64,000 nucleotides of DNA from Gautieria morchelliformis. Lineage: Eukaryota; Basidiomycota; Agaricomycetes; Gomphales; Gomphaceae. The translations under genes were made by a program, and so were the position numbers. Location: assembly GCA_015179125.1 (NCBI GenBank), contig WHVA01000146.1, positions 62,001 through 126,000 on the forward strand. Reading direction: 5' to 3'. Of this stretch, positions 11,309 to 23,118 are shown piece by piece; position 1 is the first letter of the stretch, and each line of letters opens with the position of its first letter. The notes under the pieces are model-generated. The model did no database searches, was not told the origin of the DNA, and saw nothing but the letters and a program-made list of their open reading frames with translations.

Positions 11309-11813
11309 ATGAAATTCTTCTCCAACTCTACTCTCGTTGCGCTCAGCCTCGCTGGTTACGCCACCTTCGTTTCCGCCACCGCTACCGTCAACCAATGCTC
11401 CGTCATCCATGGCAGCAGCGGAAACTCCTTCACGATCAGCGTCGCGGGCGTTCCAGATGCTAGCGAGTCCACCATTTGCGGCCACTCCGACAGCGACATC
11501 CACAGTTCCGCCTCCTCATTCACCACCAACGTCGTCAGCAGCGTCGACTGCCACACCGCCTTCTTCGGCGGCGACCAGAACACCATGTCCCTCACCGTCA
11601 CCCTTGACAAGCAGTCGCCTGCCGTACAGTTGCAAGCGCTGACCAATGGCATCACTGCTGCCTTCGGGACGGAGGGTGTCAGCTTCCCCAGCAGTGTTTG
11701 CGACCTATCGGGCGTCCCTACCCGTAAACGAAGCACGGTAAGTCTACCAGCCTGTCTGAGCTGGATAGAGCTTCACCGATTTTACCCGGCAGATGAGGTC
11801 CCGTCGTCTGTAG
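11309..11813 (+). CDS. Small secreted protein with four cysteines
   Basis: Exon 1 runs 11309-11737. The intron is 11738-11792 (GTAAGT to CAG), and a 21-base final exon ends at TAG 11813, giving 149 residues. An upstream ATG at 11240 is in frame, but only the ATG at 11309 begins a clean signal peptide (MKFFSNSTLVALSLAGYATF, cleavage predicted after FVSA). The mature part is Ser/Thr/Val-rich with cysteines in NQCSV, TICGH, VDCHT and SVCDL, enough for two disulfides. A basic PTRKRS stretch precedes the splice site. The protein is therefore predicted to be extracellular. I recognise no family. The third positions are GC-rich compared with flanking DNA, which supports a real expressed gene. Confidence 0.75.
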
Positions 11814-12769
11814 ACTGAATACATTAATAACCATAATGGGCGTGTCATCTGTGTGGGGAATGGGGAGCTGACTTAATACCGTGGATGTTATATAGCTGTG
11901 GATAAAATGTATGCTGGTCATTCAATATGAAAAAAAAATTGACAAAGGTGGTGTGATTTTATCAGGTTGTCGCCGAAGTAGGGGAAGGACGGTAAGTATA
12001 GTGAAGTCCAGAAAAGACAAGCCTGACCCCACCGATCATAGCGCATTGGCGACTTTCATCGTGGGGACCGGGCTACAATGAGTCTTGAATTTGCACTGGC
12101 ATGCATGGGGACCATGCGGCGCTTCAAGTTTGCTATGTAACCGAGGCTGGAGACAAGCCACGTGCCTTTCTCACCCTCAAACCTCATTCTATACCGCGTG
12201 AATGAACAGGCCTCGACATCTCCTGTCAGTTGGTCGGTGGAGTGTGGTATTCTTGGCGCATGAAAATGCGACCGTGGATCGGCCCACCCAAGTCGTGAGG
12301 GTATATGCAGACGAGACTCCCAGCCCCAAACATGTGGAACATGGACTGACGAAATGATCAAATAAACACGAAACACATGGCGATATCTGGCTTCGTCCAG
12401 TGGACGCCATCCCACATTCCACACTGCGGTGACGATGGGTAGAATGGTCGCGATTTGAAGGTTCCATCCAGTGTGCGTGGCGAATCAGGACATGAGGATC
12501 AGTCTTATTGATCGACAGCAAGAAACCAATAAATTGGTAACATCGTTCGTCATACGGAGACCCACTGGCAGGACAGAGCCGGAAGATGTATATGGACATC
12601 AACACGACGTGGAGTTGAATATCGGATACCGGTACATATTTCATCTTGGCCACCTCAGTGCTGTTATGGTAAGTGGTAGCGGAACGGTGCACAATCCAGA
12701 TGTCGCACGCCCTGTGCATTTACGTATCCCGCTGCTAAACGTCGCGCTACATGAGCAGAGTTAGCCGCT
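11814..12769. other. Intergenic; unrecognised 176-codon minus-strand frame
   Basis: A minus-strand open frame at 12719-12189 starts with MHRACDIWIVHRSATTYHNS. It lies just beyond the 3' end of P450 A. It has no recognised domain, codon use unlike the nearby secreted gene, and an overlapping alternative frame, so I do not call it a gene. Confidence 0.35.
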
Positions 12770-14095
12770 ATGCACGCACGGAACAGGCAATTCTTACCTG
12801 TTATATACCACACCATGGCCTATTTTCTGCTTGGACTCGACACCATCTATGAAACGCTCAGGTCTCCATACAGCGGCATCCCCGCCCCAGTCAGATGAAA
12901 CTCTGAGCCAATATTCAATAAGATACTGGATACGTAAATGTGGTACTCGCCTGTTGTACGCTCCGACGGATATAAATACTCTCTGACCCTTACTCACAGG
13001 AATGCTGGTAATTTACTGACCAGTCCGATGATTTGGGGAGTAATTGGGAATGATATCCTCGCGGCCCGCCTCACGCGACAAATAATGTTCAAACAGCATG
13101 GTACCTGAGTGTTTCCTACGATCAAGATATTGGTTGATCAGATATCGTGAGCATGGAGAAGGTATCATGCCATCTACCAAACTTCAAGATAGCACGCAGA
13201 CTTGCATGGCGTCAAGGTCGGCTACATACATTGAGTTCTCCGTCGTCTTGTTGTGCTGCGTGAGCGCAAGTTGTCCTGTCTCCTCCCATACACAATTCTG
13301 AATTTCTCTGTTTCGCGAGAGTTCGTAAAGGGCCCAAGGCAGAGTCAACACTGTGGTTCCCTGGCCCGCAATCATCAGTGTTCTGATCACATGCACAGGG
13401 TTAAACTTCTATGGCGACAGTGGGGTATAACTTCAACTCTGTCATTGCTTCAGTCCCAGTCAGTTTCAGCTTCGGTTCTTTGTACAAATTTGCCCTAACT
13501 AGCACTGGTTCTGACATAACAAGGATGACGAGGGCATCAAGCACTTACTGAGAATACTCATGCAGTCTTCTCCGCTCTTCTCACCAGGGGAGTATAACTT
13601 TGTCTCAGTCTTTATGATGGCCTTTCCGACGTGGTGTACAACGCTTGTGTACTGCCGTAGTCTCTGGTGTTGCGGGGTCGGAAGCATGTGTATGGTAGTG
13701 ACTATCCATAAAGGTAGATATCCCTAGAGGGCTTCAAAAACAATCACAAGATTTGAACGCTTGAAGAACGAGTCCGCACTAAATAATTGTAACCATAGGA
13801 TCAATTTGCAGTGATAGGTTGTGCTTACAAGAATTTCTTAGACGGCTGAGCATTCGTCTTCCCTTTCGTCTATGGCTCCAAAATCATGATCGAATGCGGC
13901 TGTAACTGTATCAGCAAAAGACGAATACAGACTGGCAAGAAAGTATTGCCACCTCTTCCGATAGCATCCAAAGTCGTGCGGGCTAGCCATAATGGAATGT
14001 CGACCACCGTACAGAGGGAGCCATTCTGTGCCATGAATGTCTTTCCATTTGACTACAGTCTAAACGCACACGATGAGTGGAGATGATTTCTAATG
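12770..14095 (-). pseudogene. Cytochrome P450 pseudogene A (both ends missing)
   Basis: Relic of a basidiomycete cytochrome P450, a haem monooxygenase normally anchored in the ER. Recognisable parts, read on the minus strand: a WKD segment near 14060, a helix region at 13687-13550, the I-helix LMIAGQGTTVLTLPWALYEL (13380-13320), the K-helix ETLRYH (near 13110) and the PERF motif WRPERFIDG (near 12850). It matches P450 B segment by segment, including intron positions. The N-terminal membrane anchor is gone and the sequence stops before the haem-binding Cys loop. The I-helix acid is changed (AGQGTT where P450 B has AGQETT). Stops and frame changes are present, for example straight after the K-helix. 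Confidence 0.8.
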
Positions 14096-14616
14096 ATATG
14101 TTTATGAACCTTCTGCGAGGTGTTATAAAACATGGGTAGAAAGAGCCGTAGGGCGCCATGAGAAAAAGCGGGATTCATGATATTCCTGAGCCTCGCGTGT
14201 TGGGAACCTAATAACAGACGTGAATGTGGACGTTACCAAAGAAGAAGAGCTACAAATACCTTGTGTTAATCAGCCAGACATAGCAATGGCCTGCCGTCCT
14301 CTGGGGAAATAGTAACCGGTGGTATTGAGAATATATCGAATAGCCTAATCGTGATTAGAAGGCTTAAAGTAACGGAAGATGGTGACCTGGATGAATCTTT
14401 GGGTCAGCCGCGGACAACGACACAAACGATGAAGAAGCGTAGAAGCAGTGGCACGTCGATCAAGAGACTCATGCTGTCCTGCGTATTTTGCCCCACTGAA
14501 CCTCGAATTATACGACTTATAGGTATTATCAACTGAGGCACAGCTTGTCGAGTTCGGCGATGACAGGCTGGTAGAGAATTTGACGGACAGCGACTACTTC
14601 GCACAATTTTTTATAA
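14096..14616. other. Intergenic, no gene seen
   Basis: AT-rich DNA between P450 A and the broken 3' end of NLR2. No repeat ends or domains were recognised. Confidence 0.45.
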
Positions 14617-17600
14617 TTAATAGAGAATTATTATGTTGACTCTTAAAAACACCGACATGACCCAGTCGGTGTGGCCTTTGAATGGTGCTGAAATGGCCTC
14701 CCCGGTGTCTGCATTCCACATCCGGATCATGTTGTCACCAGACCCGGAGACGATGCGCTTGCCGTCGTGCGAGAACGCCACCGACGCGACGATGTCGGTG
14801 TGGCCTTCGAATGGTGCTGAAATGGCCTCCCCGGTGTCTGCATTCCACACACGGATCGTCTTGTCAGCAGACCCGGAGACGATGCGCTTGCCGTCGTGCG
14901 AGAACGCCGCCGACGTGACGATGTGGGTGTGGCCTTCAGATGGTGCTGAAATGGCCTCCCCGGTGTCTGCATTCCACACACGGATCGTGTTGTCACCAGC
15001 CACGGAGACAATGCGCTTGCCGTCGTGCGAGAACGCGACGATGTCGGTGTGGCCTTCGAATGGTGCTGAAATGGCCTCCCCAGTGTCTGCATTCCACACA
15101 CGGACCGTGTTGTCATCAGACCTGGAGACGATGTGCTTGCCATCGTGCGAGAACGCCACCGAGGTGACCCAGTCGGTGTGGCCTTCGAATGGTGCACACG
15201 GATCGTCTTGTCACCAGACCCGGAGACGATGCGCTTGCCGTCGTGCGAGAATTCCACCGATAGGACGACATCGATGTGGCCATTGAATGGTGCTGAAATG
15301 GCCTCCCCTGTGTCTGCATTCCACACACGGATCGTCTCGTCACCAGACCCGGAGACGATGCGCTTGCCGTCGTGCGAGAACGCCACCGATGTGACGCAGT
15401 CGGTGTGGCCTTCGAATGGTGCTGAAATGAGCTCCCCGGTGTCTGCATTCCACACACGGATCGTCTTGTCATCAGACCCGGAGACGATCCGCTTGCCGTC
15501 GTGCGAGAATGCTACCGATGAGACACCGTGGTTGTGGCGTACCAAGACGTTTTCAATAGCTGGCCACACCTCTAGCTTCCCTGTCTCTATGCGGAGTAGT
15601 CTTGGAAAGTCTGGGAGGTACGTCTGTGACACTATGGAACTTTCAGGTGCAAGTGGGAGTGCCGACACATAGAGATGAGGTGTGCTCTCCAAGATTACGG
15701 TCCAGAAAGTAGCAACAAACTTGCGGGTATCCCACACGAATGCTTTAGTGTCATTATCCTGAAGTTCATCAGACTCACGTCGGAGCTCATAACAACTCGG
15801 GCACTCACCTGACTCCAGTCCATAATTGACGAGAGCGCTGCTGAAGCATCGGGTACCTGCTTGATCAGACTCAAAACTTCCAGCCAGTAGAGTAGCTTAG
15901 TCTCGAAGAACTCATGGACCTTTGCACTTATCCCCAGCGTAAAGGTGGTGGCGCGAACATGGTCCGCCCAAAACGGCAAGAGTAGGAAAGTTGTGGGGAT
16001 ATATACCTCTTTGTCCGTGTCTCCAAGTCCACAACATCGTCGTTGCGCAGATGCGAAGTTTCAAGCTGACAAATGTTGAAACAAAGCTCATCCTTCATCA
16101 CGCGCAAGCATGAGAGCGCAAGCCCGACATGGTGTAACGATGTATCGATGTAGTATGCTCTACTCGAGGGGCGATTTGTCGTCAAGAAGTCACGAAAAGA
16201 CGTGTGCAGCAGAGTGATTGTGCCAGAATCTTGAGAAGGAAGGCTCAGCAGAGCACCCATAGGTCCAACGATATGTTGAACCTCGGTACCAGAGTTGCCT
16301 TCCTTGTACAATTTCTGCAGGGCAGACATCGAGAGCGGTTCTCTGGCAGTCAGGATCCAGCCCATCACCGAGCAAAAGCGATCCTTGACCTTGTCCGTCA
16401 AGCCATCGCCATCCCCGAATATCTGCTTGAGGATACCGAGATACAGGTTATCCATCCCACGGAACTTCTCGCCTAAAAGTTCCTCCAGTTGCTCAACAGG
16501 ATCCCGACCACCCATCCCATCTCCTTTGACAAATCGGCAAGCCGTGGACGCCCATTGAAAGTGACCTTCAGATTTCTCGGCTAATAATCGACACCAGCCA
16601 TCGTTGGGCCATTTGCGGTCGAGGGCCTTAATGTTACCTAGTTCATCTTTCACAAAGCGGGCGACGGCATCGGCAGGGTTCGGGTCAATATCCTTTAGGA
16701 ACCTGGAAAGCACGTGCGTCTTCCCAAGAAGGCCATCCAGGATGTCTTTTTCTGAACGGGAGGTGATGAGAACGCGGAAGTTAGGCGGCAGTTCTGCAGC
16801 TTCGTTGCCAAGGACAGACAAGAGACCCTGGCGAGAATCCCTGTCTCCACTCTCATCCAATGCATCAATAACAATCACCGTTGGTCCGACGGACGTTAGC
16901 CCATGGGCGGCGCCTAGAATGAACTTCTGGAACTGCTGACGAGGTATGCGTGTGGTCCGAAGGGCTGTCTGGCCTTTGACCACTTCCACCAACGATGCTT
17001 TGCGTTGTGGGTCCAGATCAGCCAGATCACGAGCAATAGTGCTAAAGATATTCTCGGGGGATCGCTCCGCCAGACGAGCGCGATTAAAACAGTATGACGA
17101 TCCGAGACGTTTGAGTTTATTAAATCGTCGAGCGATCTCGTGAGCAATCGCAGATTTCCCGGCACCTGCAACATCGTTCAAGAAAAATATCCGGGGGGTG
17201 TCGTCGCTATCCTGGTTGACCCAATCGCAGATCTCCTCGATAACTTTCTTGCGAGTACCCGGCAAACAGCCCTTTTCAGGATCGTATCCAGCTGACCCTG
17301 CATAGGGCATCTCACTCAACAGAACTACTTCAGCTGGTTGCAAGGGGTCTTAGGCTCGGGAAAGGCACAAAGTCAGAAAACTCACAGAGGTCGCCGACGG
17401 TATCCAGAACACGTAGTACAGAGATTCCGGTATGAATGACGGCGTGTTCCTGTAACGCCGACCTGATATTCTTGAACGTTTCCCGGTATTGGTCGACCTT
17501 GCTGTCGACATCCGACCATACATTTTTCACGCCTCTTTTCCCTGAACAAAGATCGTCAGCTATGTCCACTTGACAGCGATTCAACATACAGAAATCCTTT

Positions 17601-18803
17601 TGTTTTGCGTAGGCACGAATAAAGTAGCTGCACTCTACCGTCTGATTCGTCAAGGATATAATAATTGGCCTTTGCGATTCAATTTTCTTCAGCGGCTCTG
17701 CCAAGTGGACGAACGCATATGTGTCTCCAATGAGTTCCGCCAGCGCATTGATGCTATTGTCCCGGTCCCTCTGAGCAATGATCGCCTGGGCCAGACGTCA
17801 GATACGTCAACTCAGCTGGTGCATGGGATAGATCTACCTTTGGCACACTAGACAGGATAGACCACGCCATTTTGGCGTAAGGATGGACCTAGAATAAAGC
17901 AAACCGTGTACATGAGATGGCCTGGGAGACCTCCGGCGTTTGAACCATACCTCGGAGATCCCATCCACGATCTCGGTAAACAGCCTGATCCTGTCCAGGA
18001 GTGGATCCCAAGCCGTCATTGTCGGGATGACCGTATTATTGGTGGTGGAAATGACCACATTCCCTGCTTCAATAATTCCGGACGGCGCTGGGTTCATACT
18101 ATCCACCACTTTCACGTCGCTAACTGCTTCGCTCAACTGGGCCTTCCGCGCCTCCTCGGAAGTCGCGAAAGACGAAATGGTAAACTCTAGGAGAGTCTGA
18201 ACCTCATGCGTCCTCCCTGCATTACCTGGTTTTTGCAGTTTGCGAGCAACGGCTGCTGTGTTCGATGATTACGCATGCATTCCGTCGATGAGCGAAAAGG
18301 ACTGACCTCCAGTTGCTCCTTCGGCAAGCAGAAACTCAATGCTTTCCTTCATACCGCCTATGAAAGTATCATGCCCGATGGTATGATGCCCATATAGTTT
18401 AATTTCTAATACGGAAGACCGATGCAAGTGGTAGCTGTGGATGGATTTAAGATCACATTGAAACAATAACGACGGAATTCACGCACAAATAGAATGGCTC
18501 ATTCCACGTGGCAGTATTGCCTCTCGCAGAGAACGTAGTCTTCTGGGGGGGGTGCTTATCGACGACGAGTTTCACGAAGAACTGACTAGGACGCTTGCCG
18601 AAGAGTGAGACATTGGGAAGGTGATCGCATTTCAGGTCTGTTGTCGATGGCCAAGAGTCAGTATACAAATTGATAGCGCAACGAAAGAGTCTTTCCAGCA
18701 ACTTTAATTCTTGCAGGAATACTTCGGGGTGGAGTGAACAGTTGGCTCTAGGGAAGCGATCGTGGACTTACGGTGCTGTCACAGTGCCCTCAACGTTATT
18801 CAT
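14617..18803 (-). pseudogene. NLR2: C2-helical-NACHT-WD40 gene, multiple lesions
   Basis: The start is the ATG at 18803. The domain order is that of NLR1 and NLR3. The C2-like region is at 18701-18290, the helical domain at 18190-17340 and NACHT at 17343-15695 (Walker A DVAGAGKSA, Walker B VIVIDALDES, then VLITSRSEKDI). A 51-nt intron near 15760-15812 precedes the WD40 exon. Three breaks are visible against the paralogues. One A is missing from a run near 15967, which shifts frame after SYSCRF. A 31-bp deletion near 15194 removes half a WD40 unit and shifts frame. The 3' end is lost inside WD40 unit 8, where it runs into unrelated AT-rich DNA at 14640. A further 9-bp in-frame deletion lies in unit 5. 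The C2 exon, which is frameshifted in NLR3, is in frame here. Confidence 0.87.
14640..15520 (-). repeat. WD40 array of NLR2, about seven units plus a stub
   Basis: 129-bp units of the same type as in NLR3 (NADTGEAISAPFEGHT), with variable residues after GHT (D/H with C/V/I/W). One unit is cut by a 31-bp deletion, one lacks three codons, and the last is truncated. Confidence 0.88.
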
Positions 18804-21020
18804 CATGCGCAGTGTTCGAGGTGGGTGGTAGACGGAAAAAGACGACGACTCAGAGCTCCGTACTTCGGAACTGTCATCGAAGATAGCACTCACGCAGCTT
18901 CTCACGTGTTCCCGGCGTCAATGTGAAGCGCCCGTCGATTTGGCTGCTCCGTAGCTACTCGGCGTCTTGCTAAGTACAGCCTGGTCCATGTCTCAGAGGC
19001 AACGCGGCGTGAGTGAGCTCCGTGCACTAGGCAAGTTTCGTGTGTCCGTTGCCGCGCACACAACATGTGCATCAACGCAGAGGGGGTCTATCCCGCCTTT
19101 CTACATATTCACACGTTCACACCTGCAGTTTCGACTTGTTCCCATTCCCAAAGTTTCACCAGTACTCCCTCAGCGGACAGAGACCGTATAGTCCCCAGGG
19201 ACTCCTTCTCCAAATCTTGTCAAGCCCTACTCCAACGCCATCCACTTCCGAATCGTGCAGTACCAAACCGCCCGCAAATGGTCCACCCTTCATTCCCCAC
19301 CAAACTGTCCCTCTATGACCCCGCAAGCAGCTGTATTTACTGGCGTTTTCAGGAACCAAATCCAGCCGCTTCCAAGCCCCATACGAAGTACAAGCCCCAA
19401 CCCTCCAAAGACTACGCCGCCTGGTAGCAGCCCCACGAAACATAGTGCCGCCCTCGCCTCCTAATGGTAGCTCCAAAAATCCATCGCCCAATCATCCGGT
19501 GCGGAACAAGCTTCGATTTGATTCACCACATTCGTCTCCTGTCCGTGTGGCAGTTCCGCACTAACCCGGCACCTTCCAGCGCCGTGTTCTCCGTCCGCTT
19601 CTCAGCCGACGGGTGGGGCCCAACCAGGCTCGGCGCAGATACTTATACGAAACGGTCACCGGGGAAAGCCCTTAGGGCTGTTCAGGCGCAGCAGGAAACC
19701 GAGCGAGAGGTGGAACCCCGCCACGTCCAATCCGAAACTGTCCAGTACCAAAAACAACCACACAAGGAAATGCGACCCACAAGCCCCGGGCCCATCACGC
19801 CCGCGGCAGCCAACGACGCAATATCCACGGATGCGGTCTCGAATTCGCCGCGGAGGGCGGAGGACGTACGCAGGTTGCGGCACCTGGGGACGCGAGACAT
19901 CGAGTTAGGGAAGACATTGTCTACAGGTGAGCCATCAAATCTGTATATACATCGACCGCGCCCCCCCCGCGTCACCGTCCAATTTATATCGACACTCCCG
20001 TCAGAAACGGAACCACCTCGCACGACAAGACGTGGGCCCTACGGGGCGGGGTATGACTGGGCGTAATTGAGCCGTCGAGTTTGCGGGCCATGTGGGCGCA
20101 GAATCCACAGAAGCTTGGGGAGGCTGGCACGCGCACATCTCCCAGGCTTGGCATCGGGGCGACGAGGTCGAGTGCGCGGTCGTCCTCTGGGCGGAAGTTG
20201 CGCGGGAGGAGTGGTATGCTGCGGGTGCTGCTCGGGTGGGGGGAGGGGGCGTACGACATAGTGTCGTGCTGCTGTGATGAACGTCATCTGCTCAGTGGGT
20301 GTGACGGGGGACGTGGCGTCACATCGTCGGTGGGGGCTCGAGGATGGGCGGGGCGGGAGGGCGGAGTGGGGCTGGGTGGAGTGGGGCTGGGTGGAGTATG
20401 CCTGACTGGGGAGGATATGGGTCGGGGGGTGGTGAAGGAGGAGAGCAGCGGGCGGGAGAAGGAAGGAAGGCGGCCATTACATAATAAGTAGCGGGTGTGA
20501 TCTACAATTCAATTGTAGCGCATCATTCGGCAGCGCGGGTAGGGAGATACTGAAGAGGGCGAGAGAGTTGAGGTGAGAGAAGAGTTGCGAGCCGAGAGAA
20601 GAGCGATGGTTGCGAGGGGACAGCGAGCTCTCAATGTCATAAATAGACCGATCACGGACACTCTCCCTGCGCCGGGAGTCTGGCGCGTGGACACCCGCTC
20701 CTGGCACGTATGCCCATGCGTCACTGCTGACATGATCAAGCACCGCCGGTCCGCCTCCACCCACATGCCCTGTGGCGGCAGCCACTGCTTCATCCACGCG
20801 TGATCCACTGGTAAATAGTTGAGTTACCGTGCGCACTCTTATACCGTAATCAACGCTTGAGACGGAGTCACGTATCTACAACTTGCCTGCGTCACGGTGG
20901 ACCAGTCCAAAGTTCCATCCCCACCATCCACCCTACGTGAGCAGATCTCCACCCGTCTCTCAGTGGCTATTTCCTCATTCCATCAACTTAGTCGCTCAGC
21001 CGAATTACCCAATCCGGCCC
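18804..21020. repeat. Duplicated NLR upstream block, copy A
   Basis: GC-rich DNA matching 54384-56510 in the same orientation. Both copies show the ATGTGCATCA(A/G)CGCAGAGGGGGTC region, a Ser/Pro-rich plus-strand frame (LYDPAS and QALLQRHP in both) and a minus-strand frame with a shared LPPNFR-type segment. Stops and indels differ between the copies, so no common protein is clearly preserved. A phrase DIELGKTLSTG near 19900 recalls the glycine-loop region of AGC kinases, but nothing after it looks like a kinase. I treat this as a decayed gene or promoter region of the duplicated unit. Confidence 0.7.
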
Positions 21021-21185
21021 CCCATACGCTGCTGCAGCACGCGAACTAACAATAGCACCGTGCGTATCCGGATGGGACGGCCTGGTAATCCCGTGGGCCT
21101 AAGGTGAAAGCCCCTCATGCTGCAGCGAGTCTGTCTTTCCCCTGATCCTGTACCTTCCACATCACAGACCACTGCGGGTGGCAGG

Positions 21186-23118
21186 CTGAACAACTGTAAG
21201 GGCAACAATGAGGGCACGGTAGCGTAAGTCCACAATCACTTCTCTAGTAAGCCAATCCTTAACTCTCCACCCTGAAGCATTCCTGCGGCAATAAGGGCGA
21301 TTAAAGTTGCAGGAAAGCCCCTTCCGTCGCGCTGTCTATTGTACTGACTCTTCGCGATCGACAATAGACGTCAAATGCAACCACCTTCCCAATGCCGGAC
21401 GGTTTGGCCAGCGTCCTGGTAACTGCTACGCGAAACTCTTTGTCGATAAGGATGTCCAGAAGACTGCGGTAGCTGCGAGAGGCAATGGTGTCTCGTGGAA
21501 TGAGACATTCTATTTGTGCGTTCAATCCTAGTGTCATTGTGTTTACGCCATTTTTACCTCATGGCCAGCAAGAACTTTCATAAGTCTTCCGTATGAGAGA
21601 TTCAAGTCATGGGAATCATACATTTGCACACTTGACGACAGGGCAAAGGAAAGGACTGAGTTGCTGCTTGCTGAAGGAGCAACAGGAGGTCTGTCCTTTC
21701 ACTCATCGACTGAATGCACGCGTATTCATCAAACGCAGAACCCGGCCCCCGCAACCTGAGTAAATCCGATACGCCAGGGAAGATGTACCAAGTTCGAACC
21801 ATCCTAGAATTCACAATCGCGTCTTTCGTGGCGTCCAACGACGCGCTGGAGGACCAGCTGAATGAGGCAGTCAGCGACGCGAACGACGTTGATAATATGA
21901 ACCCCACGCCATCCTGAATCATTGGTGCAGGGAATGTGATCCACACCGCCACTTCGACCACCAGTACTATCAATCCAATAACGGTGGCTTGGGATCCACT
22001 CCTGGACCTGATTTGCTAGGTTCACCCCTTATGCAAAAATGGCATGATCCATCCTGTCTACTGCACACAAGGTACATCTATGATCTACACCAAACGGATA
22101 CATATATCTGACGTCTGGTGTTGACAACATCCAGACGATCATTGCTCAGAAGTACCGAGACGATAGCATCAATGAGCTAGTGAAAATCATTGGAGACACC
22201 TGCGTGTTCGGGGTTGGGATTAGGTCAAGGCGTTCTTCGAGACCAAGCTACTCTACTGGCTTGAAGTGTTGATTTTGATCAAGATACCCGATGCATCAGC
22301 GGCGCTCTCGTAAATAAAGGACTGAAGTCAAGTGTGCCAAACTTGTTGTGAGTTCAGACGTAAGTTTAGAGAACTTCAGGATAATGACATTGCAGCTTTC
22401 GTAACGGATACATGCAATTTTTTACATGCGTTTGGGAGTATAATCTCTCAGAGTGCTCCCCACCTCTATTTTTCGGCACCTGAAAGGTCGAAACTATACG
22501 AGACTTACCTCCCGCGACTTCCACGGCTGCTCAGCATCGAGACCGGGAAAGCCATGACATGGCTGCCTAATAAACCCGTTCTGGTAGGCCATACAATGAC
22601 CGTCTTGTCGGTGGCAGACAGCAAGCGCATCGTCTCCCGGTCTTATCACACCACGCTCCGTGTGTGGAATGCTGACGCCAGTGAGGTAATTTCAGCGCCA
22701 TTCAATGGCCAAAACCACTTCGTCACGTCGGTGGACCGTGGCATTCTCGCAGGACGGCAAGCACATCGTCTCCGGGTCTGCAGACCAGAAGATCTTGGTG
22801 TGGAACACAGACACCGGGGAGGTCATTTCAGCACCAATCGAACACACCGACTGGATCATGTCGGTGGCATTCTCGGAGGATGGCAAGCGCATCATCTCCT
22901 GGTCTAAAGACAACACGATCCGTGTGTGGAATGCAGGCACCCGTCAGGTCATTTCGGCACCATTCGAATGCCACACCGACCCGGTCACGTTGGTGGCATC
23001 CCCCCAGGGCGGCAGGCGCATCGTCTCGGCGTCCTTTGACCAGATGTTCCATGTGTGGGATACTGAAACCACCATCGTGGGTTCAGGCCCATTCGCAGGC
23101 CAAGAAGAAAGTCAGTAG
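21186..23118 (+). pseudogene. NLR4: relic lacking NACHT, start codon lost
   Basis: Plus-strand relic of the same NLR family. The usual ATG-AAC-AAC start reads CTG-AAC-AAC at 21186. The C2 part (21307-21531) keeps GNGVSWNETFYLCV, and the helical part (21780-22215) is broken by stops. Near 22215-22240 the sequence jumps from the helical domain directly to the post-NACHT segment (FETKLLYWLEVL), so about 1.7 kb with both Walker motifs is missing. A final exon (22378-23118) carries the linker and four or five diverged WD40 units with a frame change near 22730. The first-intron acceptor seen in NLR1 (CCTGCAG) reads CCTGCGG here. It faces NLR2 head to head across the 18.8-21.0 kb block. Confidence 0.85.

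Noticed and set aside
12189..12719. 176-codon minus-strand ORF beyond P450 A
   Set aside because: No domain or homologue recognised, and the P450 break falls next to it. Kept only as a note in the intergenic entry.
19464..20066. 200-codon plus-strand ORF with DIELGKTLSTG, possible AGC kinase start
   Set aside because: Only a few residues resemble a glycine loop, no downstream kinase motif exists, and the duplicate at 55.3 kb stops in the middle of the same phrase.
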